A stretch of DNA of 9,012 bases from Prevotellaceae bacterium (GCA_003150315.1 QAML01000105.1:1-9012), one strand, 5' to 3'. Counted from the stretch's first letter, positions 1-6,872 are shown. The notes: generated by a model from the letters alone, not told the origin. Translations and numbers: made by a program.

Positions 1-723
1 GTACTAAACTTTGCAGAGATTAAAGCGGTAGCTTCTGAAAATCCCCTGATTATGGAAAAAATACAAGTAGATAATGAAGTGGCACGTCTGAGAATTTTAA
101 AAGCTGCACATGAAGGGAAACGGTTTGCTTTGCAGGATGCGGTTACGTTCCAGTACCCGAAAAGGATACAAAGTCTGGAGAAAGAACTGCAATCGCTTCA
201 AATGGATTTGGACCGTAGGAACCAGGCTATGGAAGTACAGCCGGGGTTTGCAATCACGCTGCAGGGAAAAGTCTATGAGAAGCATAAAGAAGCAGGGGAA
301 GTCCTGCGTGGGATTATAGAAGGTGTGACAGCTTTTACCAGGCACGAAGTCGGTATGTATAAGGGATTTCAGGTATTTGTCCAAAAGGATATGATGGAGC
401 CGGTATTGTTCCTTCAGGGAGAGAAGGAATATAGTGTGGAGTTAAAAAGCAGTGACTCCGGCAATATGGTCCGTATGGAAAACCGCTTGAATGCCCTTGA
501 TAAAGCAGTAGAAGATGTTCAAAAAGAAATTAAGACCTGTGAAAATGAGATAAAAAATGCAAAGCAGGAATATGCAAAGCCTTTCCCGTATGAGGAGCTT
601 TTAAAAGAAAACATTACCCGGCAGATGGAGATTGATGCAGAACTGGAAATCAAGGACCAGGAGGAGTGTGTGGAAGTGCAGGAGGAAACCAAAAATCTTC
701 CATGCCAGACAGCGGTTCGGTAA
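1..723 (+). CDS. C-terminal end of a large ICE helicase/SNF2-type protein (partial)
   Basis: The frame is open from base 1, so the methionine at 52 is internal and the gene begins outside the window; 240 residues are visible. The text 'NFAEIKAVASENPLIMEKI' followed by a helical stretch and coiled coil (about residues 57-75 and again 160-190 of the visible part) matches my recollection of the tail of the very large (about 2000-3000 residue) helicase/methylase-like proteins carried on clostridial conjugative elements. The helicase motifs themselves lie upstream and cannot be seen here, so enzymatic activity is not shown. The tail is rich in Glu and Lys and ends '...TAVR'. It is followed after 31 bases by the SpoVG-like gene with the same orientation, a gene order typical of these elements. 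Function is presumably in DNA processing or maintenance of the element. Confidence 0.72.
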   Translation, partial: VLNFAEIKAVASENPLIMEKIQVDNEVARLRILKAAHEGKRFALQDAVTFQYPKRIQSLEKELQSLQMDLDRRNQAMEVQPGFAITLQGKVYEKHKEAGEVLRGIIEGVTAFTRHEVGMYKGFQVFVQKDMMEPVLFLQGEKEYSVELKSSDSGNMVRMENRLNALDKAVEDVQKEIKTCENEIKNAKQEYAKPFPYEELLKENITRQMEIDAELEIKDQEECVEVQEETKNLPCQTAVR

Positions 724-754
724 AGAAAAGTAGAGTAGAAAAGGAGATCACAAT

Positions 755-1363
755 ATGGAATATAATATCAGAGTATATAAACCGGAATTGAAACAGGAAG
801 AAGGAAAGATCAATAATCTGAAAGGATTTGCTACCATTACCTTTGATGAGGCCTTCTGTGTGAAAAGTCTTGCAATTAAAGAGTCCTCGAAAGGAAATCT
901 GTACCTCGATATGCCCCGTTACAGAGATTACGAAACAGGGGAGTATGTTCCTTTTTTTCGGTTTACCGATAAGGAATTTCAAAAGGAAGTGTTGGATACT
1001 GTAAGGGAAGCCTATGAGAATATGACAGAAACTAAAACAGACTGTAAGGGCAGTTGGGGAGAGGAAGAACTGTATTACAATCTGAGTGTAAATCCGGTAC
1101 AGGGAAGCGATACCTTTAAGGCAGATGTTGCCATTCGTCTGCAGGACGTATTGGCAATCCAGCAGCTTCATGTGATCCAGGCATGGAACGGAAAAACCTT
1201 TGTAGGTATGCCCCAGAAAAATTCTGCAAAAGGAGAACGGGAGGACATTGCCCATGCAGTTAATGCAGAATTTAAGGCAGATCTGGAAAGTGCAATCATG
1301 GACGAATACAATAAAAAGATGGAATATGCCAAAAGCCAGAAACAGCAGCGAAGAGGGAGATAG
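755..1363 (+). CDS. Tandem SpoVG-domain protein of a conjugative element
   Basis: A 202-residue protein that appears to hold two SpoVG-like domains. The first (about residues 1-95) has the pattern 'GFATITFDEAFCVKSL', then 'YLDMPRYRD', then a helix with 'VLDTVREAY'. The second (about 105-190) repeats it: 'ADVAIRLQDVLAIQQL', 'FVGMPQKN', 'DIAHAVNAEFKADLESAI'. Chromosomal SpoVG is a single domain of roughly 90-100 residues that binds nucleic acid and affects division and gene expression; the doubled form is common on ICEs, where its role is unknown. Start at 755 is supported by AAGGAG at 741-746 with 8 bases of spacing. The basic tail (KSQKQQRRGR) could bind nucleic acid. It probably shares a transcript with the upstream helicase-like gene. 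Domain assignment is confident from motif pattern; the function is inference. Confidence 0.82.
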   Translation: MEYNIRVYKPELKQEEGKINNLKGFATITFDEAFCVKSLAIKESSKGNLYLDMPRYRDYETGEYVPFFRFTDKEFQKEVLDTVREAYENMTETKTDCKGSWGEEELYYNLSVNPVQGSDTFKADVAIRLQDVLAIQQLHVIQAWNGKTFVGMPQKNSAKGEREDIAHAVNAEFKADLESAIMDEYNKKMEYAKSQKQQRRGR

Positions 1364-1428
1364 GAGCTATTCATAAAAAGACTGGTATTTTTGGAACAAT
1401 AATGGTAGAATGAAGAAAATATCAGCAT

Positions 1429-1435
1429 GGGAGGA
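1429..1435 (+). promoter_or_regulatory. Ribosome binding site that decides the 1442 start
   Basis: GGGAGGA overlaps the upstream in-frame ATG at 1427 and sits 6 bases before the ATG at 1442, so translation should begin at 1442. Confidence 0.75.
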
Positions 1436-1441
1436 AACAGT

Positions 1442-1681
1442 ATGCCAAGACGTAAAAAAGTAGAAAATCTTTCTCTTGAAGAAATGCTTATGAAGACAGA
1501 ACAGGAGATTAAAACAACAGAGGCAGAATTAAAAGAACTGCGTTTGAAAGCAAAAGAACTTAGGAAGAAGATTGAAGATAAACAAAAAGATGAAATCTTT
1601 AGCGCCTTACTTGCTTCCGGAAAAACAGTGGAAGAGGTCATGACATATTTAAAATCCGGTAATGAAGAAAAGGTTGAATAA
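1442..1681 (+). CDS. Small charged coiled-coil ICE protein
   Basis: A 79-residue protein: basic N-terminus (MPRRKKVENLS), then a Lys/Glu-rich heptad-like helix from about residue 10 to 50, then a short C-terminal segment 'IFSALLASGKTVEEVMTYL'. This resembles the small coiled-coil proteins (DUF4315-like) often found among conjugation genes, although I cannot confirm the family. The start is taken at 1442 rather than the in-frame ATG at 1427, because the ribosome site GGGAGGA (1429-1435) overlaps 1427 and lies 6 bases before 1442. It is the last backbone gene before the terminator at 1691. Role unknown; a structural or DNA-associated accessory protein is possible. Confidence 0.72.
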   Translation: MPRRKKVENLSLEEMLMKTEQEIKTTEAELKELRLKAKELRKKIEDKQKDEIFSALLASGKTVEEVMTYLKSGNEEKVE

Positions 1682-1690
1682 GATAAGAGA

Positions 1691-1733
1691 AAATGCCGTT
1701 ACGGGTGATACTAAACCTGTAGCGGCATTTTTG
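1691..1733 (+). terminator. Intrinsic terminator after the ICE backbone genes
   Basis: A 15-base-pair stem (left arm 1692-1706, AATGCCGTTACGGGT; right arm 1715-1729, ACCTGTAGCGGCATT) pairs fully if two G-U pairs are allowed, with an 8-base loop and a run of five T directly after GCA. It starts 10 bases after the stop of the small coiled-coil gene. The A run on the left side could let it work in both directions. Confidence 0.87.
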
Positions 1734-1873
1734 TGAAATTTTTTTGCAAATTACAATAAAAAAGTCACCTTTTATCGTATTAATGTGCGTTATATATAAG
1801 CGTAAAAAATTTCCGAATGTAAAACTCTGATTTCCCAATTTTTGGATTTGTGATTTTGAATCATAAGAATATA
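1734..1873. other. Non-coding spacer between the two hairpins
   Basis: AT-rich, with no supportable gene on either strand. It contains the 10-base palindrome TTATATATAA at 1790-1799 flanked by GCG on both sides. No attachment site or repeat is convincing. Confidence 0.5.
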
Positions 1874-1917
1874 AAAAAATGTTGTTATGGGTAAGCAAAC
1901 CTACAACAGCATTTTTT
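1874..1917 (+). terminator. Second terminator-like hairpin, related to the first
   Basis: Left arm about 1876-1892 (AAAATG then TTGTTATGGGT) pairs with right arm about 1899-1916 (ACCTACAACAGCATTTTT), with a 6-base loop and a run of six T. One A-C mismatch and two G-U pairs are present. Sequence and layout closely match the hairpin at 1691-1733. No gene ends just before it on the plus strand, so it may be a relic of a duplicated gene end or a barrier between backbone and cargo transcription. Confidence 0.7.
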
Positions 1918-2116
1918 AGTGCGTTGTGTGTGCACGTTGTTAAGGAGTGAAAGTTTCTAATTTACCCTAGTAGTGGGAAGGATTAATAGATAAAATCGGT
2001 AAATACAATTTATTACATTTAGGTAACAATATCTGACACGATAATATAGATTCAAGAAATGGGTGCTAATATTAGTTATCAAACGAAATATTAAAAAATT
2101 AAGTGGAGGGTATGTT
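1918..2116 (+). promoter_or_regulatory. Likely promoter/leader region of the ferredoxin-radical SAM operon
   Basis: About 200 bases without a gene between the second hairpin and the ferredoxin start, so transcription of the cargo most likely starts here. A possible -10 box is TAATAT at 2042-2047; the hexamer 17 bases upstream (TTAGGT, 2019-2024) is a poor -35. GGTAA occurs twice in direct orientation (1998-2002 and 2022-2026, 24 bases apart), the second overlapping that weak -35, and TTTACC at 1961-1966 is the inverse of GGTAAA at 1998-2003. This is compatible with an activator-dependent promoter but is not proof. Confidence 0.35.
2105..2110 (+). promoter_or_regulatory. Ribosome binding site of the ferredoxin gene
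   Basis: GGAGGG lies 6 bases before the ATG at 2117. This selects 2117 over the in-frame upstream start at 2063 and over the out-of-frame ATG at 2112, which is only one base from the site. Confidence 0.8.
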
Positions 2117-2302
2117 ATGGCCTATTACATAGGAGAAAAATGTATTAAATGTGGATCGTGTAGAGAGGAATGTCCTGGCAATGCAATTAAAAAGAAAGAT
2201 GAGGTGTATTATATTGAGCTAGATAAATGTTTAGAATGCGGAACGTGTAGTTTTGTTTGTCCAGTAGGTGCAGTTGATATAAAGAAAAGAGGTGGACTAT
2301 GA
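2117..2302 (+). CDS. Small 2[4Fe-4S] ferredoxin
   Basis: A 61-residue bacterial-type ferredoxin with two complete cluster motifs: C9-x2-C12-x2-C15-x3-C19-P and C38-x2-C41-x2-C44-x3-C48-P. Size and motif spacing are those of the ordinary clostridial two-cluster ferredoxin, a soluble low-potential electron carrier. The stop codon overlaps the next ATG (ATGA, 2299-2302), so it is translationally coupled to a radical SAM-like protein and is followed by a real radical SAM enzyme. That context suggests it is a dedicated electron donor for reducing the radical SAM cluster (inference). Assignment as ferredoxin is near certain; the partner is not shown by the sequence. Confidence 0.95.
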   Translation: MAYYIGEKCIKCGSCREECPGNAIKKKDEVYYIELDKCLECGTCSFVCPVGAVDIKKRGGL

Positions 2303-3384
2303 CAGCAATTTTAGATAATTTGAAAAGAATATATTGGGAAGTATCAAATGCTAGTTTATGTTTTGAACTTACCATTGAGGAAATAATAAAATTTACAGAC
2401 ATACAAGAAATAATATTAAATACAATGGAAACAGATTTGCTGCTTGATCAGCAACGAGAATTGATTGAAAGTATACATAAAAAAAAACTAAATTTAACAG
2501 TTATTGTTTCAACATTCAATAATTGGAATAATGATATTTTTTCATTGGTTTCTAATATTATTGTAGTAATTAATAATGATATTGGAGTTATAAATAATAT
2601 AGAAAGTCTTGATGAAAAGAAAAAAGATAAAATGAGTGTAATAATTGAAGTTAATGACAATAATTATTTTCAATTAGAAGAAATTATATATCAAGTATTT
2701 TCAACAGGGATAAAAAATTTAGAATTAAGCATTACCCAAACAGCAAAAAATGACTTTTCGTACAAAAATGCTTTTACTGTCATAAAAAAATATGTAGATA
2801 TTAAAAAAATTTTTCCCAATATCAATATTACTTCAGATATGAAAAAGATAAATAAATATGTTAATAAAAGTATTATTGAGAATGCATTCGTAAATTATGA
2901 GGGATATGTAGGAATTCTTAATTGCTTGCCTACATATTTTGAAAATATTAATGAAATTTCGTTTGACGTTGCATTAGATAGGTATTTGAAATTATATTTT
3001 CATCAAGATATACAATTCTATAAAACAAGATTGGGAACTGTTGAACATATTAATAATTTGAAGGCCATTAGAAACGAGATTTTCAAATATGGATTTTATA
3101 ATATAACTGTTCTTGAGATTAAAAAAAATTGGAAATTATGGTATGGGAAAACCAATATATATTTAATTGATTCAATAACAAGTAATAAAATAAAATTAAA
3201 TAGAGTTGCAGCTGTTTTAATAGAAAGTATAGATGGACGTAGGAGTATTAAGGAGATTGTTGAAATAATTGGTTTGAGTTACCAGGATAAAAGTCGAATA
3301 AATTTTGAATGTATAAGTACTATTTTACAACTGATAAAAGAAGGGGTTCTTTATCCTTTAAAGATAAGGGTGGTTACAGAATGA
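2299..3384 (+). CDS. Cysteine-less radical SAM-like protein with C-terminal PqqD-like (RRE) domain
   Basis: A 361-residue protein. The C-terminal part (about 277-355) looks like a PqqD-type RiPP recognition element: 'YLIDSITSNKIKLNRVAAVL', then 'IDGRRSIKEIVEII', a helix, and 'LQLIKEGVLYPL'. The first 270 residues show alternating strand/helix segments such as 'EIILNTMETDLL', 'LNLTVIVSTFNNW' and 'GIKNLELSITQ', which read like a radical SAM barrel. However, only three cysteines are present (about C21, C209, C338) and there is no CX3CX2C, so it should not bind the usual cluster. A segment around 198-225 ('NYEGYVGILNCLP', then 'INEISFDVALDRYL') recalls the end of a SPASM region. It overlaps both neighbours by ATGA (2299-2302 and 3381-3384). 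The likely role is to bind a precursor peptide and present it to the B12-type enzyme downstream. The RRE call is fairly strong; the dead-enzyme call is inference from fold-like patterns. Confidence 0.66.
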   Translation: MTAILDNLKRIYWEVSNASLCFELTIEEIIKFTDIQEIILNTMETDLLLDQQRELIESIHKKKLNLTVIVSTFNNWNNDIFSLVSNIIVVINNDIGVINNIESLDEKKKDKMSVIIEVNDNNYFQLEEIIYQVFSTGIKNLELSITQTAKNDFSYKNAFTVIKKYVDIKKIFPNINITSDMKKINKYVNKSIIENAFVNYEGYVGILNCLPTYFENINEISFDVALDRYLKLYFHQDIQFYKTRLGTVEHINNLKAIRNEIFKYGFYNITVLEIKKNWKLWYGKTNIYLIDSITSNKIKLNRVAAVLIESIDGRRSIKEIVEIIGLSYQDKSRINFECISTILQLIKEGVLYPLKIRVVTE

Positions 3385-4718
3385 AAATATTGTTAATTAA
3401 TAGTAGTTTTGGGAAAAGATATGATAGTAGAAAAACAGTTACATTAGCTATGTATTATTTAGGTGCAATTTTACGAGATAAGGGTCACACTATACATATA
3501 ATAAATCCAGATGATTATATTGATGGTATGGTGGGAGAAAGTCTAGCTTCAGTAATCATAGAGAAATTTAAGGATTTTGATTTGTTTGCATTTTCATCTA
3601 ATACATTTACTTGGGGATATGTAAAAAAATGTATATCGACGCTTAAGGTAAATAATATAAAGAATCCGATTGTTGTTGGAGGCATACATCCTAGCAGAGT
3701 ATTCAATCATATAATGCAGACAACAGATATAGATTATATTTTAATAGGAGAAGGGGATAAATCCTTCCCTATATTAGTAGAAACTTTGGAGAGAAAAAAG
3801 AATCTTTCTGAAGTACCAAATCTTGTATATAGAAATGATAAAGGTGATATTATGATAAATTCTTTTATGGATAAAATGACCTTTGATAAAAATACATTGT
3901 ATTCCGCATATGATTTAATCCCAGAGAATATATATGAAACTATTTCAATAGAAACTTCACGAGGGTGTAGTGGGAATTGTTCCTTTTGTTCAATTTTAAA
4001 TAAAAGATGTTGGAGAGGTTTTAATAGTGATGAAGCGGTAAAAAGAATTATAGGCATAGAAAAATATATGAGAGATAAAATTTTAAGAAAAAGTATCATT
4101 TTTACAGATGATCATTTCTTTGAAGATAAAGTAAGAGCTATAGAAATATTAACTAAATTATCAGTTACTAATATTAAATCGTATTCTTTTTTAGTTGAAG
4201 CTAAATTAAAAGTACTTTTAGATGATAATGTATTATCCGCAATAAAAAAATTCCCTGGAATAAGTGTCCAAGTAGGTGTTGAATCTGGATATGACGAAGG
4301 ATTGAAACGTATAAAAAAAGGAATAAAGAAAGAGCAAATATTTCAAGTGGCGGAAAAAATTTTAAAGTATCAATTAAATACTAATATTTTTTTCTCATTT
4401 ATTATTGGATTTCCCTGGGAAACAAAAAAAGATATTTTTAAAACTATTGAAACAGTTGGTTTTATAGCTATGAAGTATAACATAATTGTTAATCTTGTAT
4501 GGTGGTTACCATTACCATCACCAGAATTTGATGCCTTAAGAAAAATGAATCCTGATATAGGGTTTGATATATTTGACAATGTGGAGTGGAATTACGATGA
4601 AAGAATATTTGAAATGTCCCATCCACTGTTGACCAAAAAAGATATTATTGAGATTAATGAGATAATTGCAGCATATGCAGAAGTTGGATATGACTTAATT
4701 ATAAGAGAGAAAAAATGA
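3381..4718 (+). CDS. Cobalamin-binding-type radical SAM enzyme
   Basis: A 445-residue protein with an N-terminal B12-binding-type Rossmann domain (about 1-140: 'MKILLINSSF', 'VVGGIHPS' at about 98-105, 'DYILIGEGDKSF' at about 118-129) followed by a radical SAM barrel whose cluster motif is C196-x3-C200-x2-C203 inside 'SRGCSGNCSFC'. Later barrel signatures include 'VQVGVESGYDEGLKRIKKG' and 'FFSFIIGFPWET'. This is the architecture of BchE-like enzymes, many of which methylate unactivated carbon, while others make rings or rearrange substrates. The classical DxHxxG cobalamin ligand motif is not visible, which is common in this class. The start at 3381 is chosen because its ATG overlaps the previous stop (ATGA) and follows AAGGGTGG; an earlier in-frame start at 3309 would lie deep in the upstream gene. 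It has no RRE of its own, so the upstream protein may supply substrate binding. Peptide as substrate is inferred from context. Confidence 0.9.
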   Translation: MKILLINSSFGKRYDSRKTVTLAMYYLGAILRDKGHTIHIINPDDYIDGMVGESLASVIIEKFKDFDLFAFSSNTFTWGYVKKCISTLKVNNIKNPIVVGGIHPSRVFNHIMQTTDIDYILIGEGDKSFPILVETLERKKNLSEVPNLVYRNDKGDIMINSFMDKMTFDKNTLYSAYDLIPENIYETISIETSRGCSGNCSFCSILNKRCWRGFNSDEAVKRIIGIEKYMRDKILRKSIIFTDDHFFEDKVRAIEILTKLSVTNIKSYSFLVEAKLKVLLDDNVLSAIKKFPGISVQVGVESGYDEGLKRIKKGIKKEQIFQVAEKILKYQLNTNIFFSFIIGFPWETKKDIFKTIETVGFIAMKYNIIVNLVWWLPLPSPEFDALRKMNPDIGFDIFDNVEWNYDERIFEMSHPLLTKKDIIEINEIIAAYAEVGYDLIIREKK

Positions 4719-4869
4719 TAAAGTTTTGATAAATATTGTGAATGAAAAGTTTAATTGTTCAGTTATACGGAGAAACTAAAAAAAACTGAGAACGGTGAAG
4801 ATATCAATAAGTACCCTTGTGATTAATGAAATTGGTGTTGCAAGTAAACTTTAATCATAATGGCGTCAA

Positions 4870-5016
4870 ATGAATAATAGATATTTGCTACTTACTTTAA
4901 CGGAAAAGATCAAATTATATAGTTTTAAGGTATTTACAATAAGAAATTACTGTATGGAAAGACAAAAGAGAATGTTAGAAATTATAAGATATTTAAAAGG
5001 ACAAATGTACGGATGA
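4870..5016 (+). CDS. Hypothetical 48-residue peptide (candidate only)
   Basis: Begins MNNRYLLLTLTEKIK and ends with a basic helical stretch (RQKRMLEIIRYLKGQ) and MYG. It has one cysteine (C28). No Shine-Dalgarno match precedes 4870; an internal ATG at 4954 also lacks one. Leader-like amphipathic character makes a precursor conceivable, but it could equally be chance or a fragment of a decayed gene. Confidence 0.2.
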   Translation: MNNRYLLLTLTEKIKLYSFKVFTIRNYCMERQKRMLEIIRYLKGQMYG

Positions 5017-5081
5017 TTTATAATATATAGTCAGAATTACAAAGCAACAAGAACAAAGCGTTTGAGATAGAAGTGTCTTAT

Positions 5082-5192
5082 ATGGAAATAATTAATATAT
5101 TATGCATGAAGCAGAAAATTCCAAAAGTATTGCTTTATAGGAACTATAATAATGTTTGTGATACTCCCACTAAGAATTCGAAACAACGATGA
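5082..5192 (+). CDS. Hypothetical 36-residue peptide (candidate only)
   Basis: Begins MEIINILCMKQKIPK and ends in a polar segment with Tyr, Asn, Cys and Thr (YRNYNNVCDTPTKNSK). A leader-like first half and a core-like second half rich in modifiable residues is what one would want of a RiPP precursor. The upstream region has only a weak purine stretch (GAGATAGAAG), so translation is doubtful. The frame is open further upstream to 5031, with a GTG at 5073. Confidence 0.22.
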   Translation: MEIINILCMKQKIPKVLLYRNYNNVCDTPTKNSKQR

Positions 5193-5223
5193 TACTTTGA
5201 AGAAATGGAAAGCTTCCAGTTGA
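5152..5223 (+). CDS. Hypothetical 23-residue peptide (candidate only)
   Basis: Starts at an ATG preceded by TAGGA (5138-5142, 9 bases upstream), the best ribosome-site match in the gap, and runs MFVILPLRIRNNDDTLKKW to a short Ser-rich end. It overlaps the 36-residue ORF in another frame, so at most one of the two is real. It might be a leader peptide for the ABC gene 33 bases further on. Confidence 0.18.
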   Translation: MFVILPLRIRNNDDTLKKWKASS

Positions 5224-5256
5224 GCTGGTAGTTAATTCCTTAGAACGGAGAATTAT

Positions 5257-6855
5257 ATGAAAAAATTTTTGTTTTCATCTTTTAGAAATAATTTAACTAT
5301 AATTATAGGACTTGGCTTTTTTTCAATGTTTTCAAGTGTTTTTTCATTGGTTTTACCTTATTTTAATGGTGTTTTTTTAGATGTGATTTTAAAAAAGCCA
5401 GATATTAAAATTATATATAACTTTGCTCTAGTATTGTTTCTTTTTGGAATTATAAGTTGTATAGTTAATTTTTTTTATAGTATGAGTATGACAAAAGTAA
5501 AAAATACTATAATATATAAGTGCATTTTTAACATAATACTACATTTAAGGAATGTACCTGTTAGATCTATAGATAAATACGATCCAACGTATTTAAACAA
5601 TAGAATTGTCAGTGATGTAAGTAGTATATTTGAATTTTTTATAGAGAATTATGCTAGTGTTTTTGCGAATGGTGTAAGCATATTACTTACGCTAATATTC
5701 CTTTTAATGATAGACAATAAATTAATTGTTTTAATATTGATTTTTATTCCTTTATATATAGTTCTTTTCTTGCTAATGAAAAATCCTTTATTTAAAATAG
5801 GAATTAAATTTAAAGAACAAAGAAATATTTTTTATAGCAATTTAAATGAACAGTATAGTATAAACGAATTTATAAAAATAAATGCAAATTTTTCATTTTG
5901 GAATAATTATTTAATATCGTTAGTAAAAAATTATATTACTGATGTATTAAAATATAACAAGACTATATATCTTTTTTCTTCTGCTGATAGCATTTTGTCG
6001 TTACTATATACAGTTACGACATTGATTGTCGGAGGCACTTCAATAATAAATAAAACAATGTCAATTGGTGAGTTTACTATTATAAATGCGTATTTAAATT
6101 TAATACAAAAAAATATCCGCTATTTTCTTAACCTTGGAAAAGGATATCAAGATGCATATGCTGCATATATTAGAATTAAAGAATTGCTTGATTTACAAGA
6201 AGAAACAAATGGATATATTATAAAAAATGAAATTTCTTGTATAAAAGTAAACAGATTAGAGCATCTGTTTTTGAAAAATAAAGCAAATGTTTTTTTTGAA
6301 AAGAATAAGATATACGGTTTAATAGGTGATAATGGAGTAGGAAAAACATCACTTTTAAAATTGTTAATAGGTGTATTTTCTGATAATACGTCTGGAAATA
6401 TAGAATATGATGGGATTGATATAAAGCAATTCAATATGTATGAAATGAGAAACAAATATATTGCAATGTTGCCGCAAAATATATATTTCTATAATTTGCG
6501 ATTACGTGAAATATTTAGTTGTTACTCAGAAAATATAGTAAAAAAAATAGAGTATACAATAGATTATTATAATATAGCTCCTTTATATTTTAATGAAAAT
6601 TTTAATATATATCAGTTGCTGGAACGAAGAATTTGTGATTTTTCAGGTGGTGAAAAACAGAAAATTTTATTTTTGTGTGTGTTGTTAAAAAAGGCCAAAT
6701 TATACATTTTCGATGAACCTTCAGCAGGACTAGACAATAGTAGTGTAGAATTGTTGAAAAACTGTATATGTAAAATTGCAAAACAAAGTATTGTTATCAT
6801 TGTGACACACGATGAAAATTTATGTTCTATATGTGATGTTTTATATGAACTTTAA
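5257..6855 (+). CDS. ABC half-exporter (membrane domain fused to ATPase)
   Basis: A 532-residue half-transporter. Residues 1-300 hold hydrophobic membrane segments (about 12-44, 50-74, 136-174 as a pair, 236-262, and a weak one near 270-285). The ATPase follows: Walker A GDNGVGKTS (357-365), Q-loop Q407 (MLPQNIYFYN), signature FSGGEKQK (462-469), Walker B LYIFDEP (482-488), D-loop AGLD, and H-loop H518 (VTHDE). All catalytic motifs are intact. The membrane-plus-ATPase order is that of exporters of peptides, lipids or drugs, working as a dimer. There is no N-terminal C39 peptidase domain, so any leader cleavage must be done elsewhere. Start at 5257 is backed by GGAG at 5247-5250. Base composition matches the radical SAM unit (very AT-rich). 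In context it probably exports, or gives immunity to, the product of the cassette; that is inference. Confidence 0.93.
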   Translation: MKKFLFSSFRNNLTIIIGLGFFSMFSSVFSLVLPYFNGVFLDVILKKPDIKIIYNFALVLFLFGIISCIVNFFYSMSMTKVKNTIIYKCIFNIILHLRNVPVRSIDKYDPTYLNNRIVSDVSSIFEFFIENYASVFANGVSILLTLIFLLMIDNKLIVLILIFIPLYIVLFLLMKNPLFKIGIKFKEQRNIFYSNLNEQYSINEFIKINANFSFWNNYLISLVKNYITDVLKYNKTIYLFSSADSILSLLYTVTTLIVGGTSIINKTMSIGEFTIINAYLNLIQKNIRYFLNLGKGYQDAYAAYIRIKELLDLQEETNGYIIKNEISCIKVNRLEHLFLKNKANVFFEKNKIYGLIGDNGVGKTSLLKLLIGVFSDNTSGNIEYDGIDIKQFNMYEMRNKYIAMLPQNIYFYNLRLREIFSCYSENIVKKIEYTIDYYNIAPLYFNENFNIYQLLERRICDFSGGEKQKILFLCVLLKKAKLYIFDEPSAGLDNSSVELLKNCICKIAKQSIVIIVTHDENLCSICDVLYEL

Positions 6856-6872
6856 TTTTGGGTGTTATACGA

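Larger units (their letters stand above)
4719..5256. other. 538-base gap with only short ORFs; possible precursor-peptide locus or decayed gene
   Basis: The genes before this gap overlap each other, so a 538-base gap in the same cassette is striking. No long frame is open on either strand. Short plus-strand ORFs are present at 4742-4789, 4870-5016, 5082-5192 and 5152-5223. None has both a good ribosome site and a recognisable core. No convincing terminator follows the radical SAM stop. GC rises towards the right end (22 of 60 in 5161-5220, against 16 of 60 in 4801-4860). Either one small ORF is the precursor, or this is a decayed gene. Confidence 0.55.

Noticed and set aside
650..1641. Long minus-strand ORFs opposite the SpoVG-like and coiled-coil genes
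   Set aside because: They lie antisense to genes with good ribosome sites and recognisable domains, lack their own ribosome sites, and show low-complexity shadow composition.
2063..2116. Earlier start for the ferredoxin
   Set aside because: It would add a basic tail without a ribosome site; GGAGGG at 2105-2110 fixes the start at 2117.
3309..3380. Earlier start for the B12-type radical SAM gene
   Set aside because: It lies inside the RRE-coding region, while the ATGA overlap at 3381 and the 'MKILLINSSF' beginning typical of B12-binding domains fit the later start.
3734..4099. Minus-strand ORF of 121 codons inside the B12-type radical SAM gene
   Set aside because: It covers the conserved cluster motif of the real gene on the other strand; its Phe/Ser/Leu/Ile-rich composition is that of an antisense shadow.
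5214..5230. CCAG-TTGAG-CTGG hairpin before the ABC gene
   Set aside because: Four pairs only and no T run; too weak to call a terminator or attenuator.
5082..5260. Read-through of the TGA at 5190 as selenocysteine
   Set aside because: The frame after the TGA closes after 12 more codons and no SECIS-like hairpin directly follows.
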